Origin: an uncultured Lachnospiraceae bacterium
Lineage (GTDB): Bacteria; Bacillota; Clostridia; Lachnospirales; Lachnospiraceae
Reading direction: 5' to 3'
DNA length: 64,000 nt
Assembly (NCBI GenBank): GCA_910576815.1
Contig: CAJTKA010000015.1
Location: 1 to 64,000 of the forward strand
In this document: piece after piece, positions 7,617 to 16,189 of the stretch
Layout: every line of letters starts with the position of its first letter
How positions within the stretch are numbered: position 1 is the first letter of the stretch
Translations under genes and position numbers: made by a program
Notes under the pieces: model-generated
Told to the model about the DNA's origin: nothing
The model's input: only the letters and a program-made list of their open reading frames with translations
Databases searched by the model: none

Positions 7617-9470
7617 ATGGGAAAAGGTCTGTTGAAATTTATCACCTGCGGCAGTGTGGATGATGGAAAGTCCACATTGATTGGACATATGTTATATGAT
7701 GCCAAGCTTCTGTACGCAGATCAGGAACGTGCGCTGGAGCTGGACAGTCGTGTGGGGAGCCGAGAGGGAATGATCGACTACTCTCTGCTTTTGGACGGAC
7801 TGATGGCGGAACGGGAACAGGGTATCACTATCGACGTGGCATATCGGTATTTTACCACCGATAACAGAAGCTTTATCGTGGCGGATACGCCCGGACACGA
7901 AGAATATACCCGCAATATGGCGGTCGGTGCTTCATTTGCCGATCTGGCAGTCATTCTGGTGGATGCGACGCAGGGGATTCTGATCCAGACGCGCCGTCAT
8001 GCCAGAATCTGCGCACTGATGGGAATACGTCATTTTGTGTTTGCCGTCAATAAGATGGATTTGATCCATTATGACAGCTATCGTTTTGAGCGTATCGAGA
8101 GGGAGCTGAGACAGCTTTGCTTTGCCCTAAAGATCGAACATGTGGAGATCATCCCCGTATCGGCAACGGAGGGGGACAATGTTACAAAACTGTCGGAGCG
8201 GATGCCGTGGTATCGGGCGCCGCAGTATCTTGGGAGATCCTTGCTCGATTATCTGGAGCATGTAGATGTGTCCGACGAGGATCAGGAAGCGGGATTTGTC
8301 ATGCCGGTGCAGCGGGTCTGCAGGCCCAATCATACGTTCAGGGGATTCCAGGGACAGATCGAGTCGGGCACGATTCGGGTCGGCGATGAACTGGATGTCC
8401 TTCCAAGTAATGAACGGGCGAAGGTGGCTTCCATTCTGATCACCGATCAGGAAAGCGACAGTGCGGCAGCGGGGCAGCCCGTTACCATTCAGCTGGACCG
8501 TGAGGTGGATGTGTCCAGAGGCTGCGTGCTTGCCAAAGAGGCAAAACTGAAGGTCAGCAATATGTTTGCGGCTACGCTTTTGTGGATGGATGATGAACAG
8601 CTGATGCCGGGCAGGAATTTTTATATTAAGCTGGGGACCAGAATGCTTCCGGCTACGATTTTGAACATCAAGTATCAGGTGGATGTCAATTCGGGAGAAC
8701 ACCTTCCGGCGGAACAGATCTATAAAAATGAACTTGCCTATTGTGATGTGATATTGTCGGAGAAATGTGTGCTCGACCGTTTTACGAATCACAGGATGCT
8801 GGGCAGCTTTGTGCTGATCGACCGCATTACCAATATGACGTCTGCCTGCGGCGTGATTGAGCATACGCTGCGCCGCGGTGACAATCTGGTCTGGCAGGAA
8901 TTAGATATTACAAGACAGCACAGGGCGGGGAGAATGGAGCAGACGCCCGTTACGATCTGGTTTACGGGATTGTCAGGCGCCGGAAAGTCAACGCTTGCCA
9001 ATGAATTGGAGAAGCGTCTGAATCTGATGGGCAGATATACCATGCTCTTAGATGGAGACAATGTCCGTATGGGACTCAACAAGGATCTGGGTTTCAGGGA
9101 AAAGGACCGTGTGGAAAACATCCGCCGAATATCCGAGGTCGCGAAGCTCATGAATGATGCGGGGTTGATCGTATTGACGTCGTTTATTTCACCCTATCGT
9201 GCTGATCGTGAAAATGCAGGGGATATTATCGGCAGGGAGAGTTTTATCGAGGTTTATGTCAGCACGCCGATTGAAGAATGCGAACGGCGTGACGTGAAGA
9301 AGCTGTATCAGAAGGCCAGAAGGGGTGAGATACCTAATTTTACGGGAGTCAACAGTCCGTATGAGGCGCCGGTAAATCCGGATATTACAGTGGACACCAG
9401 TAGCAGGAGCATAGACGAGTGCGTGGAGGAGATCCTGGGAGTTATCATGCAGCGGATCGAGCCGGCATAA
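7617..9470 (+). CDS. cysNC: CysN-CysC fusion: ATP sulfurylase GTPase subunit plus APS kinase
   Basis: 617 residues from the ATG at 7617, preceded by AGAGAGGGG. Residues 1-435 are the CysN GTPase: G1 GSVDDGKST (12-20), G3 DTPGHEEY (about 90-97) and G4 NKMDL (about 144-148), followed by EF-Tu-like beta-barrel domains. Residues about 441-617 are APS kinase with P-loop GLSGAGKST (450-458) and the conserved FISPYRADR block. The fusion makes APS with CysD and phosphorylates it to PAPS, the donor for sulfotransferases. Both active sites look intact. Fusions of this type occur in several bacterial lineages, often where PAPS is used for sulfation. cysQ follows after 43 bases. Confidence 0.94.
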   Translation: MGKGLLKFITCGSVDDGKSTLIGHMLYDAKLLYADQERALELDSRVGSREGMIDYSLLLDGLMAEREQGITIDVAYRYFTTDNRSFIVADTPGHEEYTRNMAVGASFADLAVILVDATQGILIQTRRHARICALMGIRHFVFAVNKMDLIHYDSYRFERIERELRQLCFALKIEHVEIIPVSATEGDNVTKLSERMPWYRAPQYLGRSLLDYLEHVDVSDEDQEAGFVMPVQRVCRPNHTFRGFQGQIESGTIRVGDELDVLPSNERAKVASILITDQESDSAAAGQPVTIQLDREVDVSRGCVLAKEAKLKVSNMFAATLLWMDDEQLMPGRNFYIKLGTRMLPATILNIKYQVDVNSGEHLPAEQIYKNELAYCDVILSEKCVLDRFTNHRMLGSFVLIDRITNMTSACGVIEHTLRRGDNLVWQELDITRQHRAGRMEQTPVTIWFTGLSGAGKSTLANELEKRLNLMGRYTMLLDGDNVRMGLNKDLGFREKDRVENIRRISEVAKLMNDAGLIVLTSFISPYRADRENAGDIIGRESFIEVYVSTPIEECERRDVKKLYQKARRGEIPNFTGVNSPYEAPVNPDITVDTSSRSIDECVEEILGVIMQRIEPA

Positions 9471-9513
9471 CGATCGGGCAGGGGCCCTTTACGGGATTTG
9501 CGACGGAGGAAAG

Positions 9514-10296
9514 ATGATGTGGAATAGAGAATTGGAAGTGGCGAAGAAGACAGCCGTAGAAGCGGGAAAAGAAATCTTGCGCATTTATAATGAACACGGT
9601 GATATGCAGGTGGAATACAAAGAGGGAAATTCGCCGCTTACGATCGCGGACAAGGCATCCAACGCCATTATTGTGGAGGCGCTTCGACAAGAGTTCCCGA
9701 ATTATGCAATTCTCTCCGAGGAGGAAAAGGATAATCGGGAACGGCTGAACAATGACCTGTGTTTTGTAGTTGATCCCCTGGATGGGACCAAAGAATTTAT
9801 AAAGCGCAACGGGCAGTTTACAGTCAACATTGCGCTTGCTTATAAGCATGAGTCGGTCATGGGCGTGATTTATGTGCCCGTTACGGGAGAACTTTATTAT
9901 GCAAGCAGGGATGACGGCGCATATCTGGAAGATTCCACGCAGACAGTGACAAGGCTGCACGTGTCGGACTGCACGGATGTCTCAAAGTTCCGCGTGGTCA
10001 TGAGCAGCTCTCATGGCTGTCAGGAGATGGAAGATTTGATTCAAAAATATCAATTTACGAATCTTGTTAGGATCGGCAGCTCCCTGAAAGGCTGCCTGGT
10101 CGCTAAAGGGGATGCGGAAATCTATTATCGGCATAATCCCACGATGGAGTGGGATACGGCCGCCATGCAGTGTATCGTGGAGGAGGCAGGCGGCATTTTC
10201 CGTCAGATGGACCATACGCCGATGCGCTACAATCGGGAAGATTCCTTGAATGCGAAAGGGTTTTATATCTTGAACCGTGAGGAAAATCTATTGTAG
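9514..10296 (+). CDS. cysQ: 3'(2'),5'-bisphosphate nucleotidase CysQ
   Basis: 260 residues of the inositol-monophosphatase-like family. LSEEEKDN near residue 70 supplies the metal-binding Glu, VVDPLDGTKEF (about 87-97) is the signature Mg2+/Li+ motif, and EWDTAAMQCIVEEAGG is the second metal motif. It hydrolyses PAP, the by-product of sulfotransferases or PAPS reductase, to AMP. Its place right after the PAPS synthase genes supports PAP clearance in support of sulfation. A GGAGGAAAG ribosome binding site precedes the ATG. The 3' end overlaps the convergent cysA gene by nine bases, so the opposing transcripts overlap. Confidence 0.93.
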   Translation: MMWNRELEVAKKTAVEAGKEILRIYNEHGDMQVEYKEGNSPLTIADKASNAIIVEALRQEFPNYAILSEEEKDNRERLNNDLCFVVDPLDGTKEFIKRNGQFTVNIALAYKHESVMGVIYVPVTGELYYASRDDGAYLEDSTQTVTRLHVSDCTDVSKFRVVMSSSHGCQEMEDLIQKYQFTNLVRIGSSLKGCLVAKGDAEIYYRHNPTMEWDTAAMQCIVEEAGGIFRQMDHTPMRYNREDSLNAKGFYILNREENLL

Positions 10297-11022
10297 CAGC
10301 ATCGCCTGATAGCGTTTGGTATCAATAAAATCCGCCACAAAATCGGTCTGCGGATGGAGGCAGATTTCCTCTGGCGTCCCAATCTGCTCTACGCGCCCCT
10401 GATTGGTCACGATGATGGTGTCGGCGACTTCCATGGCTTCCTCCTGATCGTGCGTTACAAAGATGCTGGTGATACCGACACGCGCGATCATTTCTTTTAG
10501 CCATGTACGCAGTTCGCGCCGCACTTTGGCGTCGATGGCGGCAAAGGGTTCGTCTAAGAGCAGAAGCAGCGGATTAGGGGCGAGCGCCCTTGCAAACGCA
10601 ACACGCTGCCGCTGACCGCCGGAAAGCTGGTGAGGATAACGTTTTCCCAGATCCTGCATGGAGATGAGCTCTAAAAGTTCCTCTACACGTTCTTTGATCT
10701 CCGCTTTGCTTTTCTTTTGGACTTCTAAACCGAAAGCGATGTTGCCGGCCACCGTCATATAGCGGAAAAGGGCGTAGTTTTGAAATACAAAGCCAATGCC
10801 GCGCTTGCTTCCCGGCAGGGAGTTCACTTTCACGTTGTTGATGATGATATCACCGGAATCGGGCGTGTCCAGTCCGGCGATCATTCTTAAAATGGTGGTC
10901 TTGCCGCTGCCGCTGGGACCCAGAAGGGCGGCGAGATCGCCTTTTTCTACGCTGAAGTTTACGTCGTTGGAGGCGTGAAAGCCGTCAAACGTTTTATAGA
11001 TATGTTTCATTTCCAGATACAT
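10288..11022 (-). CDS. cysA: Sulfate ABC transporter ATPase CysA (short form)
   Basis: 244 residues. Walker A is GPSGSGKTT, the ABC signature LSGGQRQRV, Walker B LLLLDEPFAA and the switch histidine FVTHDQEEA. At 244 residues it lacks the C-terminal TOBE-type regulatory extension of E. coli CysA (about 365). AGAGGAG lies six bases before the ATG. It is the last gene of the sbp-cysT-cysW-cysA operon and energises sulfate or thiosulfate uptake. The sulfate assignment rests on the neighbouring binding protein and permeases. Confidence 0.9.
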   Translation of the reverse strand: MYLEMKHIYKTFDGFHASNDVNFSVEKGDLAALLGPSGSGKTTILRMIAGLDTPDSGDIIINNVKVNSLPGSKRGIGFVFQNYALFRYMTVAGNIAFGLEVQKKSKAEIKERVEELLELISMQDLGKRYPHQLSGGQRQRVAFARALAPNPLLLLLDEPFAAIDAKVRRELRTWLKEMIARVGITSIFVTHDQEEAMEVADTIIVTNQGRVEQIGTPEEICLHPQTDFVADFIDTKRYQAMLLQ

Positions 11023-11038
11023 CGTATGCTCCTCTTTT

Positions 11039-11935
11039 CTATTTTCTTTTCCACTCGATCAGGTTTCTGGCAATCAGGATCAGTATTGCCAAGATGACTA
11101 ATATGGACGACACGGCGAAGGCGGCAGTCGTGTTGAATTCGTTGTAAAGGATTTCCACATGCAGCGGCAGTGTGTTCGTTTTTCCTCGCAAATGTCCCGA
11201 GAGTACGGATACGGCGCCAAATTCGCCCATGGCGCGGGCAGTGCACAGCACGATGCCGTAGAGCAGCGCCCATTTGATATGGGGAAAGGTGATCCTGCAA
11301 AAAATCGTGAATCCCTTCGCGCCCATCAGCGCGGCGGCTTCTTCCTCGTCTTTTCCCTGTGCATTGAGTACCGGCAGCAGCTCTCGAAAGACAAAGGGAA
11401 AAGTGACAAAGATCGTCGCCAGGATGATGCCCGGCACGGCAAAGACGATCTTGATGTTATGCGCCTTCAAAAAATCACCCATCCATCCAACGTTTCCGAA
11501 GGTCAGGATAAAGATCAGGCCTGCAATGACCGGTGAGATGGAAAACGGGATATCGATCAGCGCGGATAAAAGCTGCCGCCCCCTAAAATAAAATTTGGAC
11601 AGCAGATAGGAGGCAAAGACGCCAAATACGGTATTGACGGCCACGGCAGACACGGTAGCCAGCAGGGTGAGCTGAAGTGCCTTTACGGTATATTCATCAA
11701 ATACGGCTTCTGTATAGGCAGCCCAGCCGTCCCGCAGCGCGTTGATGACCACCACGATCAGGGGCAGCACCAGCATGACAAACAGAAAAAATGCGCAGAC
11801 AGATATCAACACATATTTTGTCGCATGAGCTGCTTCGGTTTTGTGTGGGTCAATCACTTTTTGGATGGAGTTGATGCCGTCACCCACGAGATCCTGTTCA
11901 TATTCCTGTGTTGCTTCTTTTTTCATTTTTGACAT
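11039..11935 (-). CDS. cysW: Sulfate ABC transporter permease CysW
   Basis: 298-residue integral membrane protein with about six hydrophobic segments. The EEAAALMGAKG sequence is the cytoplasmic EAA loop that docks on the ATPase. ALIDIPFSISPVIAGL is typical of CysW. About 40 polar residues precede the first membrane segment, more than in E. coli CysW. The start could be either M1 or M4, as an AGAAAGG lies just ahead. It forms the channel with CysT and is separated from cysA by 16 bases. Confidence 0.9.
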   Translation of the reverse strand: MSKMKKEATQEYEQDLVGDGINSIQKVIDPHKTEAAHATKYVLISVCAFFLFVMLVLPLIVVVINALRDGWAAYTEAVFDEYTVKALQLTLLATVSAVAVNTVFGVFASYLLSKFYFRGRQLLSALIDIPFSISPVIAGLIFILTFGNVGWMGDFLKAHNIKIVFAVPGIILATIFVTFPFVFRELLPVLNAQGKDEEEAAALMGAKGFTIFCRITFPHIKWALLYGIVLCTARAMGEFGAVSVLSGHLRGKTNTLPLHVEILYNEFNTTAAFAVSSILVILAILILIARNLIEWKRK

Positions 11936-11977
11936 GCCTTTCTGTCAGATTTTTGGTTTTTCGTTTGGGTGCAAAAA

Positions 11978-12829
11978 TCAGCATTTGCTGAACTTCTGCA
12001 TGTGAAGCTGTATGGAGTTGATCAAGAGCATCAAAGCAAAGGAAATCAGTAAGAGTACCAGCGCGCACGCAGTGGCGTCGGCGTATTTATACTGTTCCAG
12101 TTTCGTCATGATCAGTAGGGGCGCGATTTGGGTCTTGTAGGGAATGTTGCCTGCGATAAATACCACACTCCCGTATTCTCCAATTCCCCGTGCAAAGGCA
12201 AGACCGAATCCGGCAAGCAGCGCGGGAAATAATTCGGGCAGAATGACGCGGAAAAAGGTATAGGTTCTGCCTGCTCCCAGCATCAGCGCGGCTTCCTCAT
12301 ATTGTCGGTCAAGTTTTTCCAATACGGGCTGGAGCGATCTGACCACAAACGGTATGCCCACGAAAACCATGGCGATCGTAATGCCGATACGCGTATAGGC
12401 GATTTTAATACCGGCCTTGGCAAAGAAAGAACCGATCCAGCCCTGATCGGAATACAGATAAGTCAGGGAAATGCCGGCTACGGCGGTGGGCAGCGCAAAG
12501 GGCAGCTCGATCAGGCCGTCCATCAGGCGCCTGCCGGGAAACTCATAACGGACGATCACCCACGCCAGCATCAGGCCAAACACAACGTTGACCAGTGCGG
12601 CGATAAAGGAGCAGGAAAGACTCACGATATAACCGGATACGATCTGTCTTGAGGTTACGATTTCCCAAAATTCCCGAAAGTCAAGGCGGGCCGTGCTGAG
12701 AAAAATGGAGGCCAGCGGGATCAGGACAATAACGCTTAACAGAAACAGTGTGACGCCCATGGAAAATCCGAATCCGGGAATGACCTTAACGCCTCTCTTG
12801 TTTTTTACTTTTACAATCTGTTGTTCCAT
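11978..12829 (-). CDS. cysT: Sulfate ABC transporter permease CysT (CysU)
   Basis: 283 residues with about six membrane segments. LIELPFALPTAVAGISL and the EAA loop YEEAALMLGAG are characteristic of the CysT/CysU subunit. It follows sbp by 18 bases and precedes cysW by 42, in the order sbp-cysT-cysW-cysA usual for this operon. It pairs with CysW to form the sulfate translocation pore. Confidence 0.9.
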   Translation of the reverse strand: MEQQIVKVKNKRGVKVIPGFGFSMGVTLFLLSVIVLIPLASIFLSTARLDFREFWEIVTSRQIVSGYIVSLSCSFIAALVNVVFGLMLAWVIVRYEFPGRRLMDGLIELPFALPTAVAGISLTYLYSDQGWIGSFFAKAGIKIAYTRIGITIAMVFVGIPFVVRSLQPVLEKLDRQYEEAALMLGAGRTYTFFRVILPELFPALLAGFGLAFARGIGEYGSVVFIAGNIPYKTQIAPLLIMTKLEQYKYADATACALVLLLISFALMLLINSIQLHMQKFSKC

Positions 12830-12847
12830 GTCAGATGCCCTTTCCGG

Positions 12848-13900
12848 TTAATTCTCATAGATCTGGTCAAATATGGCTCCGTCGTCAAAAAACTTTTTGT
12901 AGGCTTCGTTCCATCCGCCGAAATCTTCTATGGTCACAAGGTTCATGCCAAGATCGAACTGGTCGGAAAACTCCTTGAGAATGGTTTCGTTTGAAGGACG
13001 GTAAAAATTTTGTCCGGCCAGTCTCTGCGCGTCATCGCTGTATAAGTATTCCAGATAAGCGGCAGCGGCTTCCTGTGTATCGTGGCTCTTGGCGTTGCTG
13101 TCAACTATCGCCACGGAAGGCTGTGCCAGGATGCTGATGCTTGGTGCTACGATCTCATACTCGTCGGGGTATTCCTGCATGGAAAGATAGGCTTCGTTTT
13201 CCCAGGCAAGCAGTACATCACCCTGTTTGTTTTCCACGAAAGTATTGGTCGAACCTCTGGCGCCGGAGTCCAGCACCAGTACATTCTGATACAGTTTCTT
13301 CATAAATTCCTGCGTGGCAGGCTCATCCTGCCCGTCCTGTTCCTGCTGATAAGCCCAGGCCGCAAGGAAACTCCAGCAGGCGGCGCCGGAAGTTTTGGGG
13401 TTGGGCGTAATGACAGCGACATCGTCGCGGATCAGATCATTCCAGTCGAGGATATTTTTCTCGTTTCCCTTGCGAACCAGAAATACAATAGTAGAGGTAT
13501 AAGGAGAGCTGTCTTTCTCAAATTCATCTTCCCATCCGCCTTCGATCAGTCCGGCTTCTTCGATTGCTGTGATATCATGTGCAAGCGCCAGAGTTACGAC
13601 ATCCGCTTCGTTTCCTTCGATCACGGAGCGCGCCTGAGAGCCGGAACCGCCGTGGGATTGTGTCACAGTCACATCCTGCCCGGTCTTCTCATTCCAGTAT
13701 TTGCAAAACAGTTCGTTATAGGATACGTAGAGTTCTCTTGTCGGGTCGTACGAGACATTTAACAGCTCGACAGCGGCATTCTCTTTGCCGGCACTTTCGG
13801 AACTGTTTCCGCATCCGGTCAGTATTCCGCCGAGAAGGGATATCGATAACAATGATAAGCAAACGTTTTCTTTAATTTTTTTCATGGTTTTAAGTACCAT
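12848..13900 (-). CDS. sbp: Sulfate-binding lipoprotein Sbp
   Basis: 350 residues from the ATG at 13900, placed by an AGGA five bases upstream; a second start at 13885 (MKKIKEN) is possible. The N-terminus is a lipoprotein signal ending in the lipobox LTGC, so the protein is anchored on the outer face of the membrane. The mature part carries family signatures: SYDPTRELY, SHGGSGSQARSV, ADVVTLAL and a late GARGSTNTFVEN. It captures sulfate for CysTWA. It is transcribed away from the LacI-type regulator, and an operator-like sequence identical over ten bases to the one before the regulator lies in its 5' coding region. Confidence 0.93.
   Translation of the reverse strand: MVLKTMKKIKENVCLSLLSISLLGGILTGCGNSSESAGKENAAVELLNVSYDPTRELYVSYNELFCKYWNEKTGQDVTVTQSHGGSGSQARSVIEGNEADVVTLALAHDITAIEEAGLIEGGWEDEFEKDSSPYTSTIVFLVRKGNEKNILDWNDLIRDDVAVITPNPKTSGAACWSFLAAWAYQQEQDGQDEPATQEFMKKLYQNVLVLDSGARGSTNTFVENKQGDVLLAWENEAYLSMQEYPDEYEIVAPSISILAQPSVAIVDSNAKSHDTQEAAAAYLEYLYSDDAQRLAGQNFYRPSNETILKEFSDQFDLGMNLVTIEDFGGWNEAYKKFFDDGAIFDQIYEN
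13860..13869. promoter_or_regulatory. Second LacI-type operator-like half-palindrome
   Basis: CAAACGTTTT, imperfect copy of the CAAACGTTTG palindrome 155 bases away; the shared string is GCAAACGTTT. It lies inside the sbp signal-peptide coding region, where a bound repressor could block elongation or form a loop. Confidence 0.4.
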
Positions 13901-13934
13901 TCCTTTCCTGTGTCTTTGGTTATCTAACAAATTC

Positions 13935-13962
13935 TTGCATTTTTGGCAAGATTTGTTATAAT
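13935..13962 (+). promoter_or_regulatory. Promoter of the LacI-type regulator
   Basis: TTGCAT (13935-13940) and a perfect TATAAT (13957-13962) with 16-base spacing and an extended -10 TGT. Start expected near 13969. The CAAACGTTTG palindrome lies about 45 bases downstream of the start, in the leader, consistent with autorepression by roadblock. Confidence 0.65.
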
Positions 13963-13984
13963 TGTTTACGGACAGTATATGCAA
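13955..13984 (-). promoter_or_regulatory. Candidate promoter for the sulfate importer operon
   Basis: On the minus strand, TTGCAT (13979-13984) and TATAAC (13955-13960) are 18 bases apart. This overlaps the forward promoter of the regulator gene, so the two divergent promoters would compete for polymerase. Weaker match than the forward promoter. Confidence 0.35.
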
Positions 13985-14014
13985 TAAATTTTACAAATGC
14001 AACTCAATTATTAG

Positions 14015-14024
14015 CAAACGTTTG
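14015..14024. promoter_or_regulatory. LacI-family operator palindrome
   Basis: The perfect palindrome CAAACGTTTG has the central CG typical of LacI/GalR operators and lies 22 bases before the ATG of a LacI-family gene. Probable autoregulatory site that may also act on divergent sbp. Confidence 0.55.
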
Positions 14025-14045
14025 TCTAAAAGAAAAGAGGAATTG

Positions 14046-15041
14046 ATGTCTTTAAAGAAAATTGCGGAAATGGTTGGCGTTTCTCCGTCTACTGTTTCAA
14101 GGGTACTAAACAATACCGTTCCGAACTGCGCGTCTACGGAATTGAAAGAAAAGATATGGGAGGCGGCGCATGCTTTGCAGTACGTTCCCAACACGGAAGC
14201 GCGCAATCTGAAAATGGGAAAATGGGAAACTGCGAAAACTTATAAAATAGCGGTTATTTTGACGCGCTTCGGGTTCCTTGATAAAGATCCTTTTTTTCGG
14301 GAACTCTTTCAAAGTATTGAGGAGGCGCTTCTCGAGAGGTCCTGTATTTTGCAAATGGTTACCAATGCAGAAGAAGTAGATTTTTCTGCATTGGATGAGA
14401 TTGACGGCATTATTATTTTAGGGCGGTGTTCGGATGCGTTTTTGACCCGTTTAAAACATGATACCCGTAATATAGTGGGAGTAGACAGGAATCCTACCGA
14501 TTATAAGATGGATGAAATTATCTGCAATGGTAAGACGGCCGCCGTGAAGGCAATGGAATACCTGCTTTCGCTGGGACATCAAAAGATCGGCTACATCGGT
14601 GACTGCTCTTTTGAAGCGCGTTATGTGGGATATTGCGAGACATTGATCAAACAAAACATCCCAATCAACTATCACTATATCCAGTCAACGGACCAAACTT
14701 ATGAAAGCGGCTATCAGGCTATGATGGAGCTGCGCAAGCAGGATATGACGGCGGTGTTTTGCGCAAATGATATCACCGCATTGGGAGCCATGCAGGCCTT
14801 GACCGACAGCGCTTCGCAAAAGAAGGAAAAGAAGCGGGCGGTATCGGTTATTGCGATTGATAATATTGCAGGAGCCATGACTTCGACTCCACTTCTGACT
14901 ACAGTGGATATTCCCAAAGAAGAAATGGGCCGAATGGCGGTCACGGTGCTTTTGGATCGGATCTCGCATAAGCACAGTGAGTATCTGAGAGTTGAATTTC
15001 CCTGTAGGGTCATTGAGAGGGAGAGCTGCTTCCGTTTATAA
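14046..15041 (+). CDS. LacI/GalR-family transcriptional regulator
   Basis: 331 residues from the ATG at 14046, preceded by AGAGGA. The N-terminal helix-turn-helix LKKIAEMVGVSPSTVSRVLNN (split here: recognition helix STVSRVLNN) is the classic LacI-family DNA-binding domain, followed by a periplasmic-binding-protein-like effector domain (GIIILGR, NPTDYKMDEI, VIAIDN, TTVDIPKEEMG). It is divergent from the sulfate importer operon and has a CAAACGTTTG palindrome in its leader. This makes it the likely regulator of sbp-cysTWA, which is unusual because sulfur genes are more often controlled by CysB or CymR/Rrf2-type proteins. The effector is probably a sugar, which would tie sulfate uptake to glycan supply; that is inference. 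Confidence 0.88.
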   Translation: MSLKKIAEMVGVSPSTVSRVLNNTVPNCASTELKEKIWEAAHALQYVPNTEARNLKMGKWETAKTYKIAVILTRFGFLDKDPFFRELFQSIEEALLERSCILQMVTNAEEVDFSALDEIDGIIILGRCSDAFLTRLKHDTRNIVGVDRNPTDYKMDEIICNGKTAAVKAMEYLLSLGHQKIGYIGDCSFEARYVGYCETLIKQNIPINYHYIQSTDQTYESGYQAMMELRKQDMTAVFCANDITALGAMQALTDSASQKKEKKRAVSVIAIDNIAGAMTSTPLLTTVDIPKEEMGRMAVTVLLDRISHKHSEYLRVEFPCRVIERESCFRL

Positions 15042-15074
15042 GACCGCCAGGTTCGGGGGATAACTATAAAAGGG

Positions 15075-15103
15075 TTGAAAATAAGGGAAATACTGGGTAT
15101 TAT
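15075..15103 (+). promoter_or_regulatory. Promoter of the first large glycan operon
   Basis: TTGAAA (15075-15080) and TATTAT (15098-15103) with exact 17-base spacing. Start expected near 15110, giving a leader of about 68 bases before the GT2 gene at 15178. Confidence 0.6.
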
Positions 15104-15177
15104 AGTAGTATGTTATTAAGCTTATTGGAAGTGAATAGCACATTGGAGCGTAAACAGAGGCTGAGAGGGACAGCAAA

Positions 15178-16143
15178 ATGAGAAAAAAAATATCGATTAA
15201 CGTACCCTGCTATAATGAAGAAGATAATGTAAAGCCGATGGCGGAGGCACTCACACAGATTATGCAGTCTCTGGATTATGATTATGAGATCCTTTTTAGG
15301 GATAATTGTTCGACTGATAACTCTAAGCAAAGGCTTCGTGAACTGGCAGCAGCGGACAAGCACATTAAAGTCCTTATGCTGAATAGGAATTATGGGTCTG
15401 GCGGACGCGGACGGCGGATGCGTTTTGGGTATTGCACCGGGGATGTAATCGTCCACATAGCCTGTGATTTTCAGGAGCCGCCAGAGTTACTGCCGGAATT
15501 TATAAAATATTGGGAACAGGGTTATAAGGTGGTAGCCGGGCAGAAGACCGGCTCAAAAGAAGGAAAGATCAAATATTTCCTGAGACACGTGTACTATAAG
15601 ATCATGGACGCCTTTTCCGATGTACCGCAGTATGAGCATATGTCGGGTATTATATTATATGACCGGGAGGTTTTGGATGAAATCCTTAAGATAGACGAAG
15701 ACATTATTCTGAGAAATGCCCTGGCTGATATGGGATATGAGATAAAGCTGATACAGTACGTGCAGGAGAAGCGGCGCAGTGGCAAATCCAGTTACAATGT
15801 GTGGCGCTATCTGAATTTCGCTCTGAACAGTCTGGTGAATACTTCTACGGCGCCGCTTCGGCTGATGACGGTCGCCGGATTTTGTATGTCTGTCATCAGT
15901 TTTCTGCTGGGTGTATTCTATTTTATTATGAAATTGACATTGTGGTACCGATTCCCGGCAGGTATGGCGCCGGTGTTGATCGGAATGCTGTTTTTGGGTT
16001 CCGTGCAGCTTTTGTTTATGGGTGTATTGGGAGAGTATATTGGCGCGATTCTACGCAAAGTGTCGAGGCAGCCGGATGTGATCGTAAGTGAAAAGCTGAA
16101 TCTTGGCGAGGATGGAACGGATTCGAAACAAAACGGCGTCTGA
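15178..16143 (+). CDS. Polyprenyl-phosphate glycosyltransferase, GT2 (GtrB/DPM-like)
   Basis: 321 residues. The GT-A domain begins INVPCYNEEDN and has the metal-binding ACDFQEP and the acceptor-loop RRSGKSSY. Two C-terminal hydrophobic segments (about 225-250 and 262-290) anchor it in the membrane. Such enzymes load a sugar from a nucleotide donor onto undecaprenyl phosphate for use by GT-C transferases outside. It opens the operon that continues through the flippase, CDP-sugar genes and GT-C proteins. Sugar specificity cannot be read from the sequence. Confidence 0.85.
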   Translation: MRKKISINVPCYNEEDNVKPMAEALTQIMQSLDYDYEILFRDNCSTDNSKQRLRELAAADKHIKVLMLNRNYGSGGRGRRMRFGYCTGDVIVHIACDFQEPPELLPEFIKYWEQGYKVVAGQKTGSKEGKIKYFLRHVYYKIMDAFSDVPQYEHMSGIILYDREVLDEILKIDEDIILRNALADMGYEIKLIQYVQEKRRSGKSSYNVWRYLNFALNSLVNTSTAPLRLMTVAGFCMSVISFLLGVFYFIMKLTLWYRFPAGMAPVLIGMLFLGSVQLLFMGVLGEYIGAILRKVSRQPDVIVSEKLNLGEDGTDSKQNGV

Positions 16144-16189
16144 CAGAAAATCACGGTAAAGCATTTGGATGTTGTCGAGAAAGGACCGC

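Noticed and set aside
6734..7705. 323-codon open frame on the minus strand opposite cysD
   Set aside because: It is fully antisense to a well-recognised gene, has no family-like sequence and reflects codon composition of cysD.
6716..13900. Assimilatory sulfate reduction pathway
   Set aside because: Transport and PAPS synthesis genes are present, but reductases and cysteine synthesis genes are absent here, while a sulfotransferase is directly linked.
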